Positions 1-5,591 of a stretch of 6,771 bases of DNA are shown here, in pieces. Origin of the DNA: PVC group bacterium. Lineage in GTDB: Bacteria > Verrucomicrobiota > Kiritimatiellia > UBA8416. How positions within the stretch are numbered: the stretch's first letter is position 1; every line of letters starts with the position of its first letter. The stretch covers positions 1 to 6,771 of the forward strand of contig PWYP01000097.1 in NCBI GenBank assembly GCA_003567805.1, given 5' to 3'. The translations under genes were made by a program, and so were the position numbers. Under the pieces are notes generated by a model. That model had not been told where the DNA came from. It was given only the letters and a program-made list of their open reading frames with translations, and ran no database searches.

Positions 1-1389
1 CGTATGCAGAGTGATTTGGAGATGGTGGCTCGTGCGATTCAACTTCCCTTGAGTCATGCCATGGAGCGTGAGCGCCAGGGCGGCATCGAGCAGGCACTAG
101 AGTCAGCCTTGAGCTTAGACACGGTCTACAGTGCATATGCCTTTGATCGCGAGGGGTACGAGATCGCATCAGCAGGCGATCGTGCGGCTGCTTTTGGTCG
201 AGAGGCATTACGTGAGCGTGCTTTCGAGGATGAAGGAATAGGAGAATATGAGCGGGATGGAGATCGGCGTGTGTATTCGTTTTCTATTCCATTACGGGAC
301 TCCCGTGACCAAGCTGCCGGATTGTTATTGTTAACGCGCCGGGAGCGGGATTTTCGGGAGTATATTCGGCAGGTGCGGTTGCACACAGGCTTCTGGTTTT
401 CATTAAGTTTGGTTGTGATGATCGGTCTTGTTGTGGTGGGGCATAATCAGGCACAGGGACGTCATTTTAAACGACTGGTCGATGGCATGGATCGGATAGC
501 TGCGGGTGATTTGCAACATCGGGTTCCGCAGGTGGGGCCCAGTGAGCTTGCCTTTCTTGCGCGTCGTTTCAATACGATGCTGGATAGCTTGCAGCACACG
601 GAAGCGGAACTGGAACGCCATCGGAAAGCGCAAGCGGATCTGGAGCAACAGTTGCGGCAGAGCGAGAAAATGGCCGCTATCGGGCAATTAGCTGCTGGGG
701 TTGCGCATGAATTAGGTACGCCGCTGAGCACGGTGAGTGGGATCGCGCAGCGTGCGCTGCGAGAACATGCACCTGATTCCCAGATTGGCTCCTTGTTTAC
801 TGCCATTAGAAAGGAAGGATTGCGCATGGAGGTGATCATACGCCAACTGCTTGATTTTAGTCATAGTCGTCGGTTGTCGCGTCGTCGGGTACGCCCGTGT
901 ACTCTTGCTGATGCCGCGATTTCGGCTGTTTCGACAGAGGCAGCAGGAGCGGGAGCTCATCTGGAAGTGACGGGGGCTGCGGATGCGCCTGCCTGTTTTG
1001 TGGATCCGATCCGTTTGGAGCAAGCACTGGTGAATTTATTGCGCAATGCCATCCAGGCAGGGGAGGAGGGATGCACCGTGCAGTTATCCTGGTGTGTAGA
1101 GAGGGATGAGGTGTGTTTTATGGTTGATGATAATGGTCCAGGGGTGCCAGAGGAATTGCAACCCCGCCTGTTTGAACCTTTTTTCACAACGAAACAAGTA
1201 GGTGCAGGTACGGGGTTAGGTTTGGCTGTTGTGCATGGTATTATGCAGGATCATGGCGGTAGTGTCATGGTGCAGAAGAGTCCGCTCGGTGGTGCGCGGT
1301 TTATTTTGTGTGTTCCAAATTTTACAGGGAGCGATGAAAAAGATTCTCGCGGTATGGCAGGTTTGTGGCGTGAGGGGGTACGAACATGA
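1..1389 (+). CDS. Sensor histidine kinase, NtrB-like output, 5'-truncated by window edge
   Basis: This is an inner-membrane histidine kinase that should autophosphorylate and pass phosphate to the response regulator encoded next. The frame is open from base 1 and the first ATG (base 4) falls inside an extracytoplasmic region, so the real start and first membrane helix probably lie upstream. Numbering from that ATG: sensor region about 1-127, membrane helix about 129-146, HAMP about 147-200, and a short coiled coil leading into HisKA (about 221-287). The phosphoacceptor is H235 in the motif AHELGTPLS. The HATPase domain (about 333-438) has the N box (N344, N348), G1 box DDNGPG (375-380), F box FEPFFTTK (390-397) and G2 box GTGLGL (402-407). 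All catalytic boxes are intact. The stop overlaps the next start by ATGA, so the two genes are translationally coupled. I do not recognise the sensor domain, so the signal is unknown. Confidence 0.93.
   Translation, partial: RMQSDLEMVARAIQLPLSHAMERERQGGIEQALESALSLDTVYSAYAFDREGYEIASAGDRAAAFGREALRERAFEDEGIGEYERDGDRRVYSFSIPLRDSRDQAAGLLLLTRRERDFREYIRQVRLHTGFWFSLSLVVMIGLVVVGHNQAQGRHFKRLVDGMDRIAAGDLQHRVPQVGPSELAFLARRFNTMLDSLQHTEAELERHRKAQADLEQQLRQSEKMAAIGQLAAGVAHELGTPLSTVSGIAQRALREHAPDSQIGSLFTAIRKEGLRMEVIIRQLLDFSHSRRLSRRRVRPCTLADAAISAVSTEAAGAGAHLEVTGAADAPACFVDPIRLEQALVNLLRNAIQAGEEGCTVQLSWCVERDEVCFMVDDNGPGVPEELQPRLFEPFFTTKQVGAGTGLGLAVVHGIMQDHGGSVMVQKSPLGGARFILCVPNFTGSDEKDSRGMAGLWREGVRT
1372..1378 (+). 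promoter_or_regulatory. Ribosome binding site of the response regulator
   Basis: The purine run GAGGGGG lies 7 bases before the ATG at 1386, inside the end of the kinase gene. It supports this ATG over the in-frame GTG at 1404, which has only a weaker GGGG in front of it. Confidence 0.6.
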
Positions 1390-2807
1390 AGGACGGGGTA
1401 AAAGTGACTCGTGTTTTGCTTGTGGAAGATGACGAAGCCTTGGGGAGTTTGCTGCATGAAGAGCTCCGAGATGCTGGCCATAAACCCGACTTGGCTTCCA
1501 CCGCGGAGAAGGCTTTGTCGATGGCGATGACGGAAATATATGATGTAATTGTTAGCGATTTACGGTTACCCGGAGCCGATGGATTGGCATTATTGAAAAA
1601 GGTACGGAATGCATTGCCGGAAACAGCCCCGGATTTTCTGATGATTACAGCGTTTGGTTCGGTCGCCCGAGCCGTTGAATGTTTGAAGGCGGGAGCCGAG
1701 GATTTTTTGACGAAGCCTCTGGATCTGGAACATTTTCATCTGACCATTCGCCGAATACTGGAAAAAAGAGCGCTGCGCAGCACCATTGCGGATTTGCGGC
1801 AGATGGAGGCAGATAAAACGGTTTTTCATGGGATGTACGGACGTAGTCCGCAAATGCTTCGTTTGTTTCGTCAAATTACGCAAATTGCCCAAGCGGATGG
1901 TCCGGTGTTGATTCATGGCGAAAGCGGGACAGGCAAAGAGCTTGTAGCTCGTGCGATTCACGAGGAAAGCCATTGTGCTGCTGGGCCTTTTCTTGTGGTT
2001 AATTGTGCGGGAATTCCTGATGCGTTGTTGGAAAGTGAATTTTTTGGTCATACGGCCGGTTCTTTTACGGGTGCGCAAGCTGGTCGGGAAGGTATTTTTG
2101 CGGAAGCTGATGGTGGGACCTTGTTTTTGGATGAAATCGGGGATATGCCGGCTGCTTTACAGGCGAAAGTGCTGCGTATGCTGCAAGATGGCAAGATTCG
2201 TCCAGTTGGTAGTAATCAGGAGCGACAAGTGCACGTACGGATTGTTGCAGCAACGAATCACGATCTTGAACAGCGGGTCTCCGAGGGTAGCTTCCGGGAG
2301 GATTTGTTTTTTCGTTTGGAAACCTTTGCGCTGCGTGTTCCTCCGTTGCGAGAGCGGGAAGATGATATTGAATTGTTAGCAGCCATGTTTTTGCAACAAC
2401 ATGCGCTGCGATTAGACAAGCCGATACGCGGAATCCATTCTTCGGTGACGGAGACATTACGCAGCTATTCGTTCCCCGGAAATGTTCGCGAATTAAACAA
2501 TGCCATTGAAAGGGCAGTAGTTTTTTGCGGAGGGAGGGAGTTGTTGCGAAAAGATCTCCCCGCTCGCATGCGTAAGGATATTACTTCTGGCGCCAATGGA
2601 GTTGGTGATGGCAGGGTTTTGATGATCGATGGTCATTCGCTGCCGAGTTTGGAGGAAGTGGAGAATCGCTATATTGCACATGTTCTGGAGCGGGTTTCAG
2701 GCAACAAGCGTAGAGCAGCTGAGATTCTGGGTATTGGGCGGCGTACATTGTATCGCAGGTTAAGCGAAATGCAAAGTCCATCAGCATCGCATATCCCAGA
2801 TGGCTGA
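1386..2807 (+). CDS. Sigma-54-dependent response regulator, NtrC family
   Basis: This 473-residue transcription activator is expected to be phosphorylated by the kinase encoded just upstream and then to use ATP to open sigma-54 RNA polymerase promoters. Domains in order: receiver (about 7-122) with acidic pocket E14-D15-D16, phosphoacceptor D58, T88 and K110; AAA+ sigma-54 interaction domain (about 147-385) with Walker A GESGTGKE (178-185), the sigma-54 contact loop GSFTGA (225-230), Walker B ending in D249-E250, ATN (289-291), arginines R304 and R310, and PGNVREL (364-370); then a Fis-type helix-turn-helix (about 422-462) with GNKRRAAEILGIGRRTLYRRL. Length and layout match the NtrC/AtoC/ZraR class. 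The contact loop has serine where GAFTGA is canonical, a tolerated natural variant. Targets cannot be named: I found no GG-N10-GC element in the gap downstream. Confidence 0.96.
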   Translation: MKDGVKVTRVLLVEDDEALGSLLHEELRDAGHKPDLASTAEKALSMAMTEIYDVIVSDLRLPGADGLALLKKVRNALPETAPDFLMITAFGSVARAVECLKAGAEDFLTKPLDLEHFHLTIRRILEKRALRSTIADLRQMEADKTVFHGMYGRSPQMLRLFRQITQIAQADGPVLIHGESGTGKELVARAIHEESHCAAGPFLVVNCAGIPDALLESEFFGHTAGSFTGAQAGREGIFAEADGGTLFLDEIGDMPAALQAKVLRMLQDGKIRPVGSNQERQVHVRIVAATNHDLEQRVSEGSFREDLFFRLETFALRVPPLREREDDIELLAAMFLQQHALRLDKPIRGIHSSVTETLRSYSFPGNVRELNNAIERAVVFCGGRELLRKDLPARMRKDITSGANGVGDGRVLMIDGHSLPSLEEVENRYIAHVLERVSGNKRRAAEILGIGRRTLYRRLSEMQSPSASHIPDG

Positions 2808-2885
2808 AACGTATGGTTTGGTTAGTTTTACTGTTTGTCGAGCAGCATCGGTAAGGTGCTCATCTCAGGATAGTGGAAACCATGA

Positions 2886-2901
2886 AATTTGCCAATTTGC
2901 T
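2886..2901 (+). repeat. 8-base tandem repeat upstream of the receptor promoter
   Basis: Two adjacent copies, AATTTGCC (2886-2893) and AATTTGCT (2894-2901), differ only in the last base. They end about 10 bases before the -35 element, roughly -60 to -45 from the predicted start of transcription. An activator often binds there. A regulator site is possible but unproven, and chance is not excluded. Confidence 0.4.
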
Positions 2902-2910
2902 TGTGGTGCG

Positions 2911-2939
2911 TTGACATCATGCATTTACAATTCTACAAT
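2911..2939 (+). promoter_or_regulatory. Sigma-70 type promoter for the receptor/YfiR/kinase unit
   Basis: TTGACA (2911-2916) is a perfect -35 hexamer. It is separated by exactly 17 bases from TACAAT (2934-2939), a -10 hexamer with one mismatch to TATAAT. Transcription would start near 2945-2947, giving a leader of about 40 bases before the receptor start. The position, in the only sizeable gap and just before a new functional group of genes, supports it. I found no sigma-54 pattern (GG-N10-GC) in this gap, so direct control by the neighbouring sigma-54 activator at this site looks unlikely. Confidence 0.72.
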
Positions 2940-2942
2940 TCT
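2927..2942 (+). repeat. 8-base tandem repeat overlapping the -10 element
   Basis: ACAATTCT occurs twice in perfect tandem (2927-2934 and 2935-2942). It duplicates the -10-like hexamer TACAAT at 2926-2931 and 2934-2939. Only the second copy sits at the correct 17-base distance from TTGACA. It may be an operator or a slippage product. Confidence 0.5.
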
Positions 2943-2978
2943 CTCGCGGTCTGCTGGGTGTATAAACTCTGCTGAATT

Positions 2979-2983
2979 GGGGA
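2979..2983 (+). promoter_or_regulatory. Ribosome binding site of the TonB-dependent receptor
   Basis: GGGGA is followed by two consecutive ATG codons at 2987 and 2990. It leaves 3 bases to the first and 6 to the second, so the second ATG is the better-spaced start. The protein differs by a single methionine. Confidence 0.5.
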
Positions 2984-2986
2984 AAT

Positions 2987-4906
2987 ATGATGGCAAAATA
3001 TTTACGCTGGATGACGCTTGGTATAGGTTGTTTTGCCTTTTCTCTTATGGTCGTGCAAGCGGACACGCATCATCCGTCCGTATTCGACATGAGTCTGGAA
3101 GAGTTATTGCGCTTAAAGGTTACGGTGGCATCCAGACGAGATGAGATGGTGCGTGAGGCTCCTGCTGTGATGACTGTTGTCACGCGTTCGGATATTGAGA
3201 TCCTTGGTGCGCGTAATCTCGTGGATATCATCAATCGTTTGCCAAGTATGCAAGTGTTGGGCCATGCCGGTTTCTATGGCAACAGGGTTCAGCTTCGTTC
3301 TCAACCTAATGCTGCCATGGATCGCCGCACGTTGATTTTGCTCAACGGACGGCCTTTGCGCGAGAATGTGAACGGTGGGAATAATGCATTTTTTTATTTA
3401 GGGTTTCCTATATCTGTCATTGAGAGCATCGAAATCATTCGTGGTCCGGGGTCGGTGCTGTATGGCAGCAACGCTTTTGCTGTGATTAATATAAAAACGC
3501 GAGAGACATCGTCAGTAACTCCGGTTTATGAAGTGGGGATGACGTACGGTACGTTCAATACGGTTGACTATAATGCTTTGCTGATGGGGCGTACAGGCGA
3601 TGATGTGGATTATTTGGCGGCTGCGCGCATTTCTCGCAGCGAAGGACCTGAGATTACATGGACGGATAATGCAGGAAGGCGAGATGCATTGCATTATAGC
3701 GACGATTCTGATGCCGTGTATTTTCGTGTGGGGCATGACGGACTCAGCTTGCAAGCTGCTTATCATCGTTATGTTCCTGGCAAATTTGGAACATTGGGTA
3801 CATTGACGGATGCGATTTTTATCAGTGAGGTTGAGTCGTTCTTTGCTGATGGAGGTATATCGATCGATGTTCATGAGAATCTTTCAGCACATCTTAATCT
3901 GACCCTGAACACGTTTGATTGGTATGGTAGCAATGATGGGGTGACATTTTTTGCCCGGAGAAGATCGCGTAATTTGATTACTGAGCCCATGTTGCGTTAT
4001 GAACCGATTGAAGATCTGAACCTCGTTGTGGGGGCTACCGTCGAGTATGACCGATTTGGGGGTCGGGAACTCATTGATCATAGCCGTTATCATCATACGG
4101 TTTATACGCAGGCTGACTATCTGTTTGGAGACTGGTTCAAGCCATTGGTTGGATTGCAGTACAACAAGACAGAGAATGTGAGCGGGAATTATTCGCCTCG
4201 TCTTGGTGTTGTGATGACGCCTGGGCAGCATTGGGGGATAAAGCTGTTGTATAGTGAGGCATTTCGACGGGCGTATGCCGTCGAAGGGTATTTGGATAGT
4301 GCATTTTTGTTAGGATCGCCTGATCTTGATCCAGAAACCATGGCCACCTATGAAGTGCAGGTAAGCTATCAAAATAGCATCGGGCAGCTTGATGTAACCG
4401 CCTTTCGTAACAAGCAAAACGTAATTGAAGTGGATGGTAATGTTCGTCCGCTGCAGTTTATCAATCACCCGGGACACATAAAAACCGAAGGGCTGGAATT
4501 GACTTCCAGGGTTTATCTGGGGAGACATTGGAAGGCTCTTGGGTCTGGCATGATTCAGTCCACGGATTATCGTATTGATGAACCCCTGATTGAGCCGAAT
4601 TATCCGGATTACATGCTAAAGGGTGGTTTGATGGGTAAATATGGTGATGTTGATGTCAGTATATTCAATAGTTATTTTTCGAGCGGTTCGTGGCGTCATG
4701 GTGCTTTCAACAACCTACAAGCCAACTGTTCGATCGATGTGTCTCGCCGTTTAGGATTATCAGAAAATCAAGTTAGGGTGTCTCTGTTTGTCGACAATAT
4801 GCTGGATGCCAAGCTTTCCAGTTATCCGTCTGACGTTGGGGAAGATGAGCCACTTCCGCATTATTACGGACGTCGTATGTATGCAAGTGTTCGTGTGTCG
4901 TGGTAA
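2987..4906 (+). CDS. TonB-dependent outer-membrane receptor
   Basis: This is an outer-membrane beta-barrel receptor with a plug domain, of the type that imports scarce ligands (iron chelates, cobalamin or others) using TonB energy, or senses them. It has 639 residues from the first ATG; the second ATG at 2990 may be the true start. A signal peptide covers residues 1-25 (basic KYLR, a hydrophobic core, then VQA before D26). The mature N-terminus carries the leader DMSLEELLRLKVTVASRR (34-51), containing a likely TonB-box-like segment. The plug (about 55-171) contains APAVMTVVTRSDI, ARNLVDIINRLPSMQV, ILLNGRPL and IEIIRGPGSVLYGSNAFAVINI. The rest is barrel strands, ending in VSW with the C-terminal aromatic typical of outer-membrane proteins. 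Length is near BtuB/CirA size. There is no N-terminal secretin-like signalling domain as in FecA. The ligand is unknown. It heads the YfiR/kinase gene group. Confidence 0.93.
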   Translation: MMAKYLRWMTLGIGCFAFSLMVVQADTHHPSVFDMSLEELLRLKVTVASRRDEMVREAPAVMTVVTRSDIEILGARNLVDIINRLPSMQVLGHAGFYGNRVQLRSQPNAAMDRRTLILLNGRPLRENVNGGNNAFFYLGFPISVIESIEIIRGPGSVLYGSNAFAVINIKTRETSSVTPVYEVGMTYGTFNTVDYNALLMGRTGDDVDYLAAARISRSEGPEITWTDNAGRRDALHYSDDSDAVYFRVGHDGLSLQAAYHRYVPGKFGTLGTLTDAIFISEVESFFADGGISIDVHENLSAHLNLTLNTFDWYGSNDGVTFFARRRSRNLITEPMLRYEPIEDLNLVVGATVEYDRFGGRELIDHSRYHHTVYTQADYLFGDWFKPLVGLQYNKTENVSGNYSPRLGVVMTPGQHWGIKLLYSEAFRRAYAVEGYLDSAFLLGSPDLDPETMATYEVQVSYQNSIGQLDVTAFRNKQNVIEVDGNVRPLQFINHPGHIKTEGLELTSRVYLGRHWKALGSGMIQSTDYRIDEPLIEPNYPDYMLKGGLMGKYGDVDVSIFNSYFSSGSWRHGAFNNLQANCSIDVSRRLGLSENQVRVSLFVDNMLDAKLSSYPSDVGEDEPLPHYYGRRMYASVRVSW

Positions 4907-4934
4907 ATTACGTCTTGGTGGGTCGAGAAGAAAG

Positions 4935-4940
4935 AAGGAG
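4935..4940 (+). promoter_or_regulatory. Ribosome binding site of the YfiR-family gene
   Basis: AAGGAG lies 6 bases before the ATG at 4947. This decides the start: upstream ATG codons in the same frame lie inside the receptor gene, lack such a site, and would put a non-secretory extension before the signal peptide. Confidence 0.8.
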
Positions 4941-4946
4941 AACGGA

Positions 4947-5591
4947 ATGAAAAGGGCAGAAAGATATTTTTCTCGATGCACAAGATTGTGGATGGTTTTG
5001 CCATGCCTGTTGATTGGACTTGTGGTGGCTTCAGTGATGCCAGCATATGCTGATCCGGTAGCGGGAGGGGACGCTCCGTTTTTCAGGGAGTATGAGATTA
5101 AGGCGGGGTTTATTTACCGTTTTATTTCTTTCGTGTCTTGGCCGGAGGATCACCTGCAGGACACGATCACTATTGGTATCGTTGGAGAGAATCCCTTTGG
5201 TGATGCTTTCAATTCCATTGAAGGTGAGGAGGTAGGTGACCATGTCGTACGTGTTAGATACTTTCGTGCTGACACGGACTATGAGGAATTAAAATCCTGC
5301 CAGATCCTTTTTGTAGCAGGTTTGCCAGATCGCGCCTTAAAAGATCTTTTCGAAGCACTTTCTGATAGTCCGGTTCTGACCATCGGCGACAGTCGCGGAT
5401 TTATTGATAAGGGGGGTATGATTGGCTTCACGCAGCAGGAGAGGCGCCGGATCGGCATTGAAATCAACACGGTGGCCACAAAACAGGCGGGTTTGACGGT
5501 TCGCTCTATGTTGAAGCGTATTGCGGGTCGGATTATCGATAGAGTCCCGAATAGTCTCATACCTGTATTCTGTGTAAAATTCGCATGTTAA
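4947..5591 (+). CDS. YfiR family (DUF4154) periplasmic protein
   Basis: This 214-residue exported protein belongs to the YfiR family, whose characterised Pseudomonas member binds the periplasmic domain of the diguanylate cyclase YfiN and represses it. The signal peptide (1-35) has basic residues, a hydrophobic stretch LPCLLIGLVVASV and the cleavage site AYA before D36. Family signatures follow: EYEIKAGFIYRFISFVSWPE (48-67), ITIGIVGENPFGDAF (74-88), CQILFVAG (118-125), SPVLTIGDSRGFIDKGGMIGF (141-161) and IEINTVATKQAGLTVRSMLK (171-190). The mature core has one cysteine (C118); two more (C209, C214) sit in a tail of about 15 residues beyond the usual family end. The gene is 40 bases after the receptor and overlaps the next kinase start. 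That kinase has a CHASE8-like sensor, the same type YfiR contacts in YfiN, so it is the probable partner (inference). Confidence 0.9.
   Translation: MKRAERYFSRCTRLWMVLPCLLIGLVVASVMPAYADPVAGGDAPFFREYEIKAGFIYRFISFVSWPEDHLQDTITIGIVGENPFGDAFNSIEGEEVGDHVVRVRYFRADTDYEELKSCQILFVAGLPDRALKDLFEALSDSPVLTIGDSRGFIDKGGMIGFTQQERRRIGIEINTVATKQAGLTVRSMLKRIAGRIIDRVPNSLIPVFCVKFAC

Larger units (their letters stand above)
2808..2986. other. Intergenic region between two transcription units
   Basis: This is the only sizeable gap in the window. It holds the sigma-70 promoter and the two tandem repeats listed separately. I see no convincing intrinsic terminator after the response regulator: the best stem is GAGCA/TGCTC (2840-2861) with a 12-base loop and no T run. 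Some read-through from the left block is therefore possible. Confidence 0.7.

Noticed and set aside
3..1389. Complete kinase gene starting at ATG 4
   Set aside because: The frame is open to the window edge, no ribosome binding site can be seen, and the first membrane helix expected before the sensor region is missing, so the gene is treated as 5'-partial.
1590..2078. A 162-codon minus strand open frame opposite the response regulator
   Set aside because: It is antisense to a gene with all motifs intact, has a composition unlike a real protein (rich in R, K, N, Q, T) and shows no domain.
2840..2861. Possible terminator hairpin GAGCA/TGCTC after the response regulator
   Set aside because: The stem has only 5 pairs, the loop is 12 bases and no T run follows, so it does not fit an intrinsic terminator.
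2871..2901. Possible sigma-54 promoter (TGGAAAC ... TTTGC)
   Set aside because: The distance between GG (2875-2876) and GC (2891-2892) is 14 bases; sigma-54 promoters need 10.
2800..3144. A 114-codon + strand open frame starting at the end of the response regulator
   Set aside because: It has no ribosome binding site, covers the promoter and repeats, runs far into the receptor gene in another frame, and its protein has no recognisable domain. It is most likely a chance frame.
4788..4946. N-terminal extension of the YfiR gene from the earlier in-frame ATG at 4788
   Set aside because: It lies within the receptor coding region, would bury the signal peptide behind 53 residues, and the ATG at 4947 has an ideal AAGGAG site.
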